Part shown: positions 25,200-33,758 of the stretch, piece after piece
Layout of the letters: each line of letters begins with the position of its first letter
Numbering within the stretch: the stretch's first letter is position 1
Notes under the pieces: model-generated
Told to the model about the DNA's origin: nothing
Seen by the model: the letters and a program-made list of their open reading frames with translations, nothing else
Database searches by the model: none
Assembly: GCA_963725215.1 (NCBI GenBank)
Contig: CAVRXQ010000001.1
Coordinates: 186,001-250,000 of the forward strand
Source of the DNA: CAVRXQ01 sp963725215
Lineage (GTDB): Bacteria; Actinomycetota; Acidimicrobiia; Acidimicrobiales; Bog-793
Direction: 5' to 3'
DNA length: 64,000 nt
Position numbers and translations under genes: made by a program

Positions 25200-26021
25200 T
25201 CATTGGCTATTCGCCGCTGACTTCGTCGCGACCACGACCGCGGATACCCCTGCGTCGGCCACGGAGGCGCGAAGTTCCTCCGCTACCCGAATCGCTTCTG
25301 AGTGCCCACATTCGACGAACCACGTCGCCCCGCTCCCCGCGAGCTGGGGTCGGCGGGACGTGACCGCCTTCAATTGGTCGCGGTATTGGGCGAGGCGCGG
25401 TTCGACGACTAGCGCGGCCTTCTCGAGATCGTTCGAAGCATCGGGCTCCTTCTCCGATCCGAATTCGTCGAACGCGCGATACACCGCAGCCGTCGACACC
25501 GCGATAGCGGGGACGACGAGGACGAAAGAGGCATCGACGATCGGCAGCGGCTCGAGGACGTCCCCGATGCCTTGGACGAGGGCGCGACCTCCGCGCACGC
25601 AAAACGGGACGTCGGCTCCGAGCAACGCGGCGCGGTCGAGGCCGGCTATTCCCGCCCATCGCAACACGGCTGCCGCGTCGGCCGATCCCCCTCCGAGTCC
25701 CGCTCCCGGAGGGATCCGTTTCGTCAGTCGGATGTGTGCCTTGCGACCGACGAGCTCGAGCGCGCGTGTGACGAGATTGGCACCAGGAACAATCGAAGAG
25801 AGCACGTCGCCGGGACGCCTGCCGCTCCAATCGATCGCATCGACGATCTCGAGACCGTCTCCGGCCGAGAACTCGAGGTCGTCCCTGAGCTCGAGCGTGA
25901 CCATCTCGGAGCGGATCGCGTGATATCCGTCGTCCCGCCGACCGAGGACTCGAAAGTCGCGCGTCAGCTTGGCGCGCGCGAACTCGTGATCGTTTTCCGA
26001 CACTTCGCAAGCTTGCCCCAC
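25200..26021 (-). CDS. ispE: 4-diphosphocytidyl-2-C-methyl-D-erythritol kinase
   Basis: GHMP kinase of the non-mevalonate isoprenoid pathway; it phosphorylates CDP-methylerythritol at the 2-position. Visible motifs are ARAKLTRDFRVLGRRDDGYH at the N-terminus and the ATP loop PPGAGLGGGSADAAAVL, followed by DVPFCVRGGRALVQGIG. The frame opens at ATG 26021; GTG 26003 is an alternative. Either start lies inside the end of ksgA (stop at 25964), so the genes overlap by 40-58 bp. This is the last gene of the ychF-to-ispE minus-strand block. Confidence 0.93.
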   Translation of the reverse strand: MGQACEVSENDHEFARAKLTRDFRVLGRRDDGYHAIRSEMVTLELRDDLEFSAGDGLEIVDAIDWSGRRPGDVLSSIVPGANLVTRALELVGRKAHIRLTKRIPPGAGLGGGSADAAAVLRWAGIAGLDRAALLGADVPFCVRGGRALVQGIGDVLEPLPIVDASFVLVVPAIAVSTAAVYRAFDEFGSEKEPDASNDLEKAALVVEPRLAQYRDQLKAVTSRRPQLAGSGATWFVECGHSEAIRVAEELRASVADAGVSAVVVATKSAANSQ

Positions 26022-26836
26022 GCGAGGACGTCGAGTTGTTCAGCTCGAGACGTCGGATCGACGCCGGCGCACGAGAAGACATCGGTCGACGCCATCCCTT
26101 CCAATGCCCGCCGCAACATCTTCCGCCTCGACGAGAACCCGGCACGCACGAGCTCGTCGATCTCTTCGAAACTCGCGTCGTCCTCGCTCACTGCGACCCG
26201 GCGACGACGGTCGATCGCGAGCAGCGCAGAGTCCACCTTCGGTCGCGGAAAGAAGACGTCCGGAGATATCCGGGCGACGACGCGAGACTTGGCGAAATAC
26301 GCAAGTCGTACGGTCGATGGACCGTACGTGCGGGTCCCGGGCGCGCTCGCAAGCCGATCAGCGACTTCGGACTGCACCATGACGACCATGCGGGCGATGA
26401 GCGGGACGTCCCGCAACAGCTCGATGATCAACGGCGTCGCGATGTTGTACGGCAAGTTCGCGACGAGCACCCACGGATCTTCGGGTGGACGAAGGATCTC
26501 ACCCCAATCGCAATGCATCGCGTCAGCTGCAACGACAGTGACATTCGACAGCTTCTGTTCCGTCAACAACGACGCGAGGCGCGAATCGATCTCGACTGCG
26601 AGGACCTCAGCTCCGCTTGACGAGAGCGCCCGCGTGAGCGATCCGAGGCCGGCGCCGATCTCAACGACCCTGTCGCCCGCACCTACCTTGGCGAGACGGA
26701 CGATGCGCTCAGCCATGTTCGGGTCGACGAGGAAGTTCTGCCCGCGCAACCGACTCGGCGTAATCCCCGCCGAGTCGAGCAACCGACGGATCTCGCGTCG
26801 TCCGAGCGTCGTCGTGCCCGCGGGCGGCGTCACCAC
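25964..26836 (-). CDS. ksgA: 16S rRNA dimethyladenosine transferase
   Basis: RsmA/KsgA dimethylates the two adjacent adenosines in the 3' hairpin of 16S rRNA using S-adenosylmethionine. It contains LRGQNFLVDPNMAERIVRLA, SAM motif VVEIGAGLGSLTRAL, acidic motif VLAVEIDSRLA, and catalytic NLPYNI; FFPRPKVDSALL is the family signature in the C-terminal half. GTG 26836 or GTG 26833 starts within the tatD stop, indicating coupling. In mycobacteria rpfB lies between tatD and ksgA; it is absent here. Confidence 0.96.
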   Translation of the reverse strand: MVTPPAGTTTLGRREIRRLLDSAGITPSRLRGQNFLVDPNMAERIVRLAKVGAGDRVVEIGAGLGSLTRALSSSGAEVLAVEIDSRLASLLTEQKLSNVTVVAADAMHCDWGEILRPPEDPWVLVANLPYNIATPLIIELLRDVPLIARMVVMVQSEVADRLASAPGTRTYGPSTVRLAYFAKSRVVARISPDVFFPRPKVDSALLAIDRRRRVAVSEDDASFEEIDELVRAGFSSRRKMLRRALEGMASTDVFSCAGVDPTSRAEQLDVLAWGKLAKCRKTITSSRAPS

Positions 26837-27657
26837 GAAAGGTCGAAGACCGCCGCGGCGTTCTCGCTCGAGTTTTCGGCGATCTCCCTCTCTGCGACGC
26901 CGCGAGTTGCGGCGACCGCTGCACCCACGAGCGCGACGAAGGCGGGCTCGTTCGGGCGTCCCCGATGCGGCACCGGTGCGAGGAAGGGCGAGTCGGTCTC
27001 GACGAGCAAGCGGTCAGCAGGGCACAATCGGGCGGCCTCGCGGGTCTCGCCGGCGTTCTTGAACGTCACGATGCCGCTGAATGAGAGGTATGCGCCGATG
27101 TCGAGCGTCCGTCGCGCCTCGTCCGGGCCGCCGGTGAAACAGTGGATCACCGTTCTTTCTGGCACGCCCTCGGCGCGCAATATCGTGAAGGTGTCGTCCC
27201 AGGCGTCGCGGGTGTGGACGACGAGCGCGAGATCGAAGCGTTTCGCGAGGGCGATCTGTTCGATGAATGCCGCGCGCTGGGCGTCGCGCGGCGAGTGCTC
27301 GTAGAAGTAGTCGAGTCCGCATTCTCCCACCGCGACGACGGATCCAGGAGCGCGATCTTTCGCCGCGTGTCTCGCGATGAGATCGCTCACGGGAGCGAGA
27401 TCACTCGACGCCTCGTGCGGGTGGAGCCCGATCGTCGCCCACACGAGAGGCTCGGTTCCCAAATCTGCCCTTTTGTGCGCGAGTGCGACCGCCTCGCGTG
27501 AGGCGACCGCGTCGGTGCCGATGCAAATCAGCCGACGTACCGATGCCGACACGGCGCGGTCAAAGACCGCCTCCTCGCCGTCTGGGTCTTTGAGATACGA
27601 CTCTTGGACGTGGCAGTGGGTATCGGTCCAGATCAGATCGCTTCGGGCACCGCTCAC
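26830..27657 (-). CDS. tatD: TatD-family metal-dependent hydrolase
   Basis: 275-residue deoxyribonuclease-type amidohydrolase. Metal ligands are in WTDTHCHVQE, VGECGLDYFYEHSP, LVVHTRDAWDDT, VIHCFTGG and LVETDSPFLAP, the standard TatD series. GTG 27657 overlaps the metG stop as GTGA, so a longer upstream frame is rejected. TatD proteins cut DNA or act in quality control after DNA damage; the cellular substrate is uncertain. Confidence 0.94.
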   Translation of the reverse strand: MSGARSDLIWTDTHCHVQESYLKDPDGEEAVFDRAVSASVRRLICIGTDAVASREAVALAHKRADLGTEPLVWATIGLHPHEASSDLAPVSDLIARHAAKDRAPGSVVAVGECGLDYFYEHSPRDAQRAAFIEQIALAKRFDLALVVHTRDAWDDTFTILRAEGVPERTVIHCFTGGPDEARRTLDIGAYLSFSGIVTFKNAGETREAARLCPADRLLVETDSPFLAPVPHRGRPNEPAFVALVGAAVAATRGVAEREIAENSSENAAAVFDLSW

Positions 27658-29190
27658 GGCGTCTGGGTGTTTCGGCGGGGAAACAGCGGTGCACCCTTTT
27701 CGACGGCCAGTCCACCTGGGTAGCCGCCCCACTCGAGCGCCCCAGCCTCGACGGCCCCGGCCTCGTCGGCCTCGCCAGGCATTCCGAGGCGCCGCCAGAT
27801 CTCCTTGCTGATCGATGGCATCGCTGGCGAGGCGAGCATCGCGACGATGCGGAGCACTTCAAGGGCGTCTCCCAAGATCGCTTCGACAGCGTCGCCGGGA
27901 GGCAGTTTCCAAGGCTCGCTCGCCTCCAGCTCCGAGTTCGCGTCGCGGATCAATCGCCACGTCTCTTCGAGCGCGACCTTGGGGTCGGAGCGGTCCCACG
28001 CTTGCGCCGCGGCCGTAGCGGCTTCGGTGACCACGATCGAAAGGCGCGATCCCGATCCGTGAGGACGTGGGCGCGGCCCAATCCCGTTGCACTTTTGGTG
28101 CACCACGGTCGACACGCGTTGCAACAGATTGCCGAGGTTGTTCGCGAGGTCGGCGTTGTACCGTTCGATCAGACCCTCGTAGCTGAAGTCACCGTCGTTG
28201 CCAAACGCGATGTCTCGAAGAAGGTGGTAACGGAGCGGATCGAGACCGACGTCATCGGCGAGCTCGACCGGGTCGATCTGGTTCGCTTTGGACTTCGCCA
28301 TCTTTTCCCCCGCGACGAGGAGCCAGCCGTGCGCGAGCACCTGTCGTGGAGGATCCACGCCCGCCGCCATGCACATTGCCGGCCACCACACGCAGTGGAA
28401 GCGGACGATGTCCTTGCCGATTACGTGGTGGACCGTTGGCCACCACTTCTCAAACGCCGCCTGGTCAGTGCCGTAGCCCGAGGAGGTCACGTAGTTCACT
28501 AGCGCGTCGAACCACACATAAACGATGTGGTCCTTGTCCCAAGGCACGCGCACTCCCCAGTCGAACGCGGTGCGGGAGATCGAGACGTCATCGAGACCCG
28601 AGCGGATGAATCCGAGCGCCTCGTTACGGCGGACCTCTGGAACGACCGCATCGGGTACCCCGGCATACCAAGTCTCGAGACGATCGGTGAGCCGCGACAG
28701 CGCGAAGAAGTAGTTCTCCTCGGTGAGCCACTCCGCTTTGGTTTGGTGGATCGGGCAGCGGTGTCCTTCGAGGAGCTCGTCCTCGTGGTAGTAGGCCTCA
28801 CACGAAACGCAGTACCAACCGGAATACGTCCCTTTGTAGATGTATCCGTTGTCGTAGATCGCCTGCAGGAACCGACCCACCGCGACCTCGTGACGCTTCT
28901 CGGTCGTGCGGATGAAGTCGTCGTTCGAGATATGAAGGGCACGCCACGCGTCGCTGAAGAAGGCGGCAGTCTCGTCGACCCAGGCCTGAGGGGACTTGTC
29001 TGCCGCTTCCGCCGCGCGGAGCGACCTTCAGCCCGTGCTCATCGGTGCCGGTGAGGAAGCGGACGTCGTCGCCAGACAGACGATGCCAGCGCGCGATCGC
29101 GTCGGCGAGCACCATCGTGTACGCCGTTCCGAGATGCGGCCGATCGGTGACGTAGTAGATCGGCGTCGTGATGTAGAAGCTGCCGCGCAC
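27654..29190 (-). CDS. metG: Methionyl-tRNA synthetase (apparent frameshift)
   Basis: Class I aminoacyl-tRNA synthetase charging tRNA-Met. From GTG 29190 it begins VRGSFYITTPIYYVTDRPHL (HIGH equivalent HLGT), then TGTDEHGLKV. At about 29018 the reading moves by one base: removing one G on the plus strand joins KVA to RAAEAADKSPQAWVD and then VGRFLQAIYDNGYIYKG. The zinc knuckle region CVSCEAYYHEDELLEGHRC, KMSKS loop (KMAKSKAN) and anticodon-binding domain follow intact to 27654. As the enzyme is essential and only one copy is seen, the frameshift is probably a sequence error. Confidence 0.93.
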
Positions 29191-29194
29191 CTGG

Positions 29195-30103
29195 TCAGCG
29201 TACTGGTCGGCCCCGATTCGCCTTTCGAGTCGCGTTTCGTACCTCGCGCCCGCCCGAGCCGGCTTTTTCCCCGAGCGCGAGGCGCTGTTCGTAAACGAGC
29301 CTGTGTCGAGCACCGAGCAGCACTTCGACCGCGCGCGCCGCGTCTGCGAGGGTCAGTCCTTCGTCTACGAGCGCGGATAGCGCGGCGCGAACCGTCGTCT
29401 CGTCGATGCCGATCCGGGCGGTTCGTCCTTCGACGACCAAGACATGTTCTCCGACCGGCTCCGCCGTACGTGCCCGCTCCAGTGCCTCCTGAAGCGGGCC
29501 GCGCCACGTCTCTTCGAACATCTTCGTCAGCTCGCGTGCGACGACGACTCGTCGCTCCGGACCCGCAACGTCGACGAGGTCGGTAAGCGTCACCGCCAAT
29601 CTCTTCGGAGATTCGAAGACGATCGATGGATACGTCGAGGCGGCGATCGCGCCGAGAAATTCTTTTCGCGCCGCTCCTGACTTCGGCATAAAGCCAAAGA
29701 ACGAGAAGCGACTCGTGTCGAATCCGCTGACGACGAGCGCCGCGAGCGCGGCGGACGGACCAGGGATGGGGATGACGGGGAATCCCGAGTCGATCACCGC
29801 GTCGACGAGGTGAGCTCCGGGGTCGGAAACGAGCGGCGTTCCCGCGTCGGATACGAGCGCGATCGTCTTTCCTTGCGCGAGCGCGTCGACCGCCGTCGTG
29901 ATCCGAGCGGCTTCGTTGTGCGCATTCAGCGAAACGAGGTGCTTTATCTCGACGCCAACACGCGAGAGCAGCATTCCGCTGTGCCGGGTGTCCTCGCAGA
30001 AGATTAGGTCCGCCACGGACAAGACGTCGACGGCACGATGCGAGAGGTCTTCGACATTGCCGATCGGTGTCGATACGACAGCGAGGTGAGCCTTCGCCGT
30101 CAC
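29195..30103 (-). CDS. rsmI: 16S rRNA (cytidine-2'-O)-methyltransferase
   Basis: Tetrapyrrole-methylase-fold enzyme that 2'-O-methylates C1402 of 16S rRNA with SAM. Typical motifs are VVSTPIGNVEDLSHRAVDVL, CEDTRHSGMLL, ALVSDAGTPLVSDPG and IPGPSAALAALVVSGFDTSR. GTG 30103 starts the conserved part; the longer frame to 30172 overlaps the upstream gene and is discarded. Four bases separate it from metG, so this is one operon. Length about 302 residues, slightly long because of a basic C-terminal tail. Confidence 0.95.
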   Translation of the reverse strand: MTAKAHLAVVSTPIGNVEDLSHRAVDVLSVADLIFCEDTRHSGMLLSRVGVEIKHLVSLNAHNEAARITTAVDALAQGKTIALVSDAGTPLVSDPGAHLVDAVIDSGFPVIPIPGPSAALAALVVSGFDTSRFSFFGFMPKSGAARKEFLGAIAASTYPSIVFESPKRLAVTLTDLVDVAGPERRVVVARELTKMFEETWRGPLQEALERARTAEPVGEHVLVVEGRTARIGIDETTVRAALSALVDEGLTLADAARAVEVLLGARHRLVYEQRLALGEKAGSGGREVRNATRKANRGRPVR

Positions 30104-30129
30104 GGTGCGGCGGTCACCGCGTCTTGCGC

Positions 30130-30459
30130 TCAATCTTTGATTTCGAGTTCGTCGCCGAGGGCGAGCTTCCAACGTTCGAACGCTCCGGCAGGCGCTTCAA
30201 CAACAGAGCGCGCCGAGCGGCGCGGCATGCCGACGCGATTCGGCTCCATCCGAGTCATCGCGACGACGACGCGGCGCCCGTCCAAGAACGCGACGTCGAT
30301 CGGGAACCGCACCCCTATCGTGTGCACTGCCCGGCACGGCTCGAGCAGCATCGCACCCTCGTACGAACGCTTGCCCATAAGGCCACTCGCCCGATGGCGC
30401 CACGAACGCGCCAGGTCCACGCTCGCGAGCACGTCTCCGCCTCGCAGAAGCCAGGCCAC
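30130..30459 (-). CDS. DUF192-family protein
   Basis: 109 residues from GTG 30459, five bases after GGGAG. The signature RHRASGLMGKRSYEGAMLLEP followed by VHTIGVRFPIDVAFLDGRRV and MEPNRVGMPRRSARSVVEAP is that of DUF192, a small beta-rich family of unknown function often made as short cytoplasmic or secreted proteins. No signal peptide is visible. It lies between ychF and rsmI on the same strand, 26 bases before rsmI. Confidence 0.88.
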   Translation of the reverse strand: MAWLLRGGDVLASVDLARSWRHRASGLMGKRSYEGAMLLEPCRAVHTIGVRFPIDVAFLDGRRVVVAMTRMEPNRVGMPRRSARSVVEAPAGAFERWKLALGDELEIKD

Positions 30460-30509
30460 TTGTTCTCCCTCGTCGCCGCGATCGCCGAGACCGCAACCGC
30501 TCCCCCGGA

Positions 30510-31585
30510 TCAGACATTGAACCTGATCTCGAGGGTATCGCCGTCTTGGACCTCGTAATCCTTGCCCTCGAGACGGATCTTCCCCGCCGATTTCGCCGCC
30601 TGCCACGATCCGAGCGCGACGAGCTCGTCCCACCGGATCACCTCGGCGCGGATGAACCCTCTTTGCAAGTCCGAATGGATCACCCCGGCGCACTCGGGGG
30701 CCTTCGCGCCCCGACGGAATGTCCAAGCACGCGACTCCTTCTCCCCCGTCGTGAGAAAGGTCCATCTCCCCACCGTCTCGTAGAGGGCGCGCGCCACACG
30801 AGGGAGCGCGCCCGCGCCGAGGCCGAGGCCCTCGAGCATCTCCGCTCGGTCAGAAGCATCGAGCTGGCGCGCCTCCGCCTCCAGCGCGACGCTCACCGCG
30901 AGGACCTCGGTGCGGATTCCGAGTTCCTCGGTGACGGGTTTCACCAGAGCATCCGAATCCGCGATCTCGTCCTCCCCAATGTTCACGACGCAGAACATGG
31001 GTTTGTTGGTGAGAAGGAAAAACGGTTTGAGAGCCGCGGCGCGTCAGCCGGAAGAGACGAACGGTAAATCGGGATCCCCGCTTGCAGTACCTCGTGAGCT
31101 TCTTTCATCGCTTCGACCGATCCTGCGAGCGACGGATTCGATCGAACGGCCTTCTGCTGTTTCGCAAGCTGCGATTCGATCGTGGCTGCGTCGGTCAGCA
31201 CGAGCTCCAATTCGAGCACCGAAAGCGCGGAGAGCGGATCGGTCTCACCGCTCACTTCGTCGTCACGAAAGCTGCGCAAGACGAGGCAAAGCGCGTCGAC
31301 CTCCCGGATCCCGGCGAGGAATCGGTTCCCGAGACCCTCACCGTGCTCCGCCCCAGCGACGAGACCCGCTATGTCGACGACTTCGACGGCGGCCTCGACG
31401 ACCTTGCGACTCGCGCTCATCTCGGCAAGCGCAGCGAGTCGATGGTCAGGAACGTGCGCGACGCCGACAGTCGTCTCAGTAGTCGTGAACGGATGCACCG
31501 CGACAGGAACGCTTGCCCCGGTCAGCGCATTGAAGAGCATCGACTTGCCCGAATTTGGCAAGCCGACGAGACCGACACGCTCCAT
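30510..31585 (-). CDS. ychF: Ribosome-binding ATPase YchF/OLA1 (apparent frameshift)
   Basis: OBG-like P-loop ATPase that binds ribosomes. The N-terminal part has VGLPNSGKSMLFNALTGA, VPDHRLAAL and VDIAGLVAGAEHGEGLGN. At about 31040 one extra base splits the gene; in the next frame FFLLTNKPMFCVVNIGEDE and the C-terminal TGS domain (AGVIHSDLQRGFIRAEVIRW, GDTLEIRFNV) continue to the stop. Removing one base yields about 358 residues, the normal size. The Met after GKS replaces the usual Thr. The divergent bL37 gene starts 43 bp upstream. Confidence 0.92.
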
Positions 31586-31628
31586 GTCGCATCGAGGCTA
31601 ACCGGCGCCCCGGCTACACTCCTCAGCC

Positions 31629-31712
31629 GTGTCGAAGCGAACTGTTAAGCGCAAGCTGCGCAAGAAGAAGAACGCGAACCACGGCAAGAGGCCGAACACC
31701 GGGCGCGGTTGA
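31629..31712 (+). CDS. Large ribosomal subunit protein bL37
   Basis: 27-residue basic protein from GTG 31629: SKRTVKRKLRKKKNANHGKR followed by PNTGRG. The NANHGKRPN core matches the mycobacterial 50S protein bL37, which sits near the 23S rRNA core in cryo-EM structures. It is divergent from ychF and lies alone on its strand. The small size and lack of any other explanation for such a basic conserved peptide make it easy to miss. Confidence 0.9.
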   Translation: MSKRTVKRKLRKKKNANHGKRPNTGRG

Positions 31713-31746
31713 CGTCGCGGCGACACCCTCGATTCTTCGTTTCCGC

Positions 31747-32604
31747 TTAGGCGAGCCAGGCGTTGCCCAATTCGTCTAGGGCTGCGACGAGTCGTGACGG
31801 ATAGTCGGTCATGATCGCGTCGACTCCAAGACGACACAGCCTTCGCATCTCGTCTTGGTCATTGACGGTCCAGACGTGGACCGCGAGACCCAAACCGTGC
31901 GCCACCGAGACGAAGGACTCTGTGACGAGGTCGACTCCGAGTGCTCGCGGCGGGACCTGGATCGCGGCGTGCCGTGTGATTCGGGGATCAGGATCCTCTC
32001 CGCGCACGACTGATTGGACAAACGCCGTGACTTCGTTCTGACCGGGTGAGGTCGCGACCTCCGGCGCGGAGGCCGAAAATCGCTTCGTCGCCTCGTCATG
32101 GAACGACGCGACGATCACGAGGTCGGATCGGCGGTGACGGCGCAACGCCTCGGCGAGGAGCTCTTCGTAGGGCGCGACGACGGGCGCGGTCTGCTTGATG
32201 TCGAGGTTCAAGGCGCACGACGTCACGACGTCGAGTACCTCCGCGAGGGTCGCGACCCCGAGTCGCCGATCTGTAGGCGCACGACCGCGAAGCGGATATT
32301 GCTCCTCGGCGAGGCCCCGCATCGCGCCGTGTCCAGGGACGAAGCGATAGGCGTTGTCGAGGCGGCGCAGCTCCTCGAGCGTCAGATCGGCGATGTCACC
32401 TGCGCCATCTGTCATCCGATCGACGAAGCGGTCGTGAAACACGACGAGCTCACGGTCTTTGGTCGCGTGGACGTCGAGTTCGATTCCGGTCGCGCCGAGT
32501 GACAGGGCGCACTCGATCGCGTACAGGGTCGATGACGGCGCCTCCATTTCCCCCCCTTGGTGGGCGTAAGAGATCACCCGACGCTCGAGCCACGGATTCG
32601 CCAC
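31747..32604 (-). CDS. glpQ: Glycerophosphodiester phosphodiesterase
   Basis: GDPD TIM-barrel enzyme hydrolysing glycerophosphodiesters to glycerol 3-phosphate and an alcohol. Motifs: ISYAHQGGEMEAPSSTLYA (catalytic His; the usual PENT is PSST), GIELDVHATKDRELVVFHD (metal acids and second His), and the C-terminal HVWTVNDQDEMRRLCRLGVD. No signal peptide follows GTG 32604, so it is cytoplasmic, about 285 residues. It converges with bL37 and is divergent from deoC. Confidence 0.9.
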   Translation of the reverse strand: MANPWLERRVISYAHQGGEMEAPSSTLYAIECALSLGATGIELDVHATKDRELVVFHDRFVDRMTDGAGDIADLTLEELRRLDNAYRFVPGHGAMRGLAEEQYPLRGRAPTDRRLGVATLAEVLDVVTSCALNLDIKQTAPVVAPYEELLAEALRRHRRSDLVIVASFHDEATKRFSASAPEVATSPGQNEVTAFVQSVVRGEDPDPRITRHAAIQVPPRALGVDLVTESFVSVAHGLGLAVHVWTVNDQDEMRRLCRLGVDAIMTDYPSRLVAALDELGNAWLA

Positions 32605-32686
32605 GTCGAGGTTTCTATCTCGCGCAGCGGTCGAGAGCGATCTCTTCGGGAAGGCGATTTTCGGTCCCCTCGGTAGGATGCTTCGT

Positions 32687-32705
32687 GCCGCACACCGGGT
32701 GCGGC
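32687..32705 (+). promoter_or_regulatory. Inverted repeat ahead of deoC
   Basis: GCCGCAC (32687-32693) and GTGCGGC (32699-32705) form perfect 7-bp arms around ACCGG, 75 bases ahead of the deoC ATG. It may be an operator for a deoxyribonucleoside regulator or a leader hairpin; nothing decides between them. Confidence 0.4.
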
Positions 32706-32780
32706 GATGCGGGGAGGTCCGGGCAGCCCGTGACGAGCACCTCGCCTGCCGCCGAGCGCCTCGGTGAGCGGGAGTCCGAC

Positions 32781-33758
32781 ATGACTGGGTCGGTGACGGC
32801 GCAGGCATCGGCCGCGCTCATCGATCAGCGTCTCGCCGACGTCGTCCGCTCGGAAGCCGCGCTCCGCCGCTACTTGTTCGGTCTGCCTGGCGTCGACCAG
32901 GTTGGAGCGGAAGCGCGCGCCGCGTCGCTCGCAACCCGCTCGATCAAGGCGGGATCAAAGATCTGGGCCCTAGAGCGGGCGATCTCGATGGTCGATCTGA
33001 CGACCCTCGAAGGGGCAGACACCCCAGGCAAGGTTCGTTCGCTTTGCGACAAAGCCCGCCAGCCCGATCCCGCCGACGCGTCCGTGCCGCCGGTCGCCGC
33101 GGTCTGCGTCTACCCCGACCTCGTCGCGGGAGCGAAGCGAGAGCTCGCCGGCTCTGCCGTCAAGGTGGCGGCGGTCGCGACCGCCTTCCCATCGGGACGC
33201 GCTTCGCTTGCGGTGAAGCTCGCCGACGTGAAAGACGCGATCGATGCCGGCGCGGACGAAGTCGACATGGTCATCGATCGTGGCGCGTTCCTTACCGGTC
33301 GGTACCAGCAAGTGCTCGACGAGGTGCGTGCGGTGAAAGAGGCATGCGGCCCGGTGCGCTTGAAAGTCATTTTGGAAACGGGCGAACTCGCCACCTACGA
33401 CAATGTGCGTCGCGCTTCTTGGGTCGCGATGCTCGGCGGCGCCGATTTCATCAAGAGCTCGACTGGGAAGGTGACACCTGCGGCGACGCTTCCGGTCGCG
33501 CTCGTGATGCTCGAAGCAGTGCGCGACTTCGCGCAGATGACCGGCGCGCGCGTCGGGGTGAAGGTCGCCGGAGGAATCCGCAACGCGAAGGACGCGATCC
33601 GCTACCTCGTCATCGTGAACGAGACCGCCGGCCCGGACTGGCTCGACGCCGGGCACTTCCGATTCGGCGCGTCGAGCCTCCTCAACGATCTTCTGATGCA
33701 GCGCCGGAAGCAGCTCACCGGCGCATACGCGGGTCGAGATGACTTCAGCGTCGACTGA
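32781..33758 (+). CDS. deoC: Deoxyribose-phosphate aldolase
   Basis: 325-residue class I aldolase that splits 2-deoxyribose 5-phosphate into glyceraldehyde 3-phosphate and acetaldehyde. Key sites are MVDLTTLEGADTPGKVRSLC, VDMVIDRGAFLTGRY, LKVILETGEL and the Schiff-base Lys261 in VGVKVAGGIRNAKDA. ATG 32781 follows GGGAG by six bases. Longer than short bacterial DeoC (about 220-260) and like the longer form paired with ALDH genes. The next gene oxidises the acetaldehyde product. Confidence 0.96.
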   Translation: MTGSVTAQASAALIDQRLADVVRSEAALRRYLFGLPGVDQVGAEARAASLATRSIKAGSKIWALERAISMVDLTTLEGADTPGKVRSLCDKARQPDPADASVPPVAAVCVYPDLVAGAKRELAGSAVKVAAVATAFPSGRASLAVKLADVKDAIDAGADEVDMVIDRGAFLTGRYQQVLDEVRAVKEACGPVRLKVILETGELATYDNVRRASWVAMLGGADFIKSSTGKVTPAATLPVALVMLEAVRDFAQMTGARVGVKVAGGIRNAKDAIRYLVIVNETAGPDWLDAGHFRFGASSLLNDLLMQRRKQLTGAYAGRDDFSVD

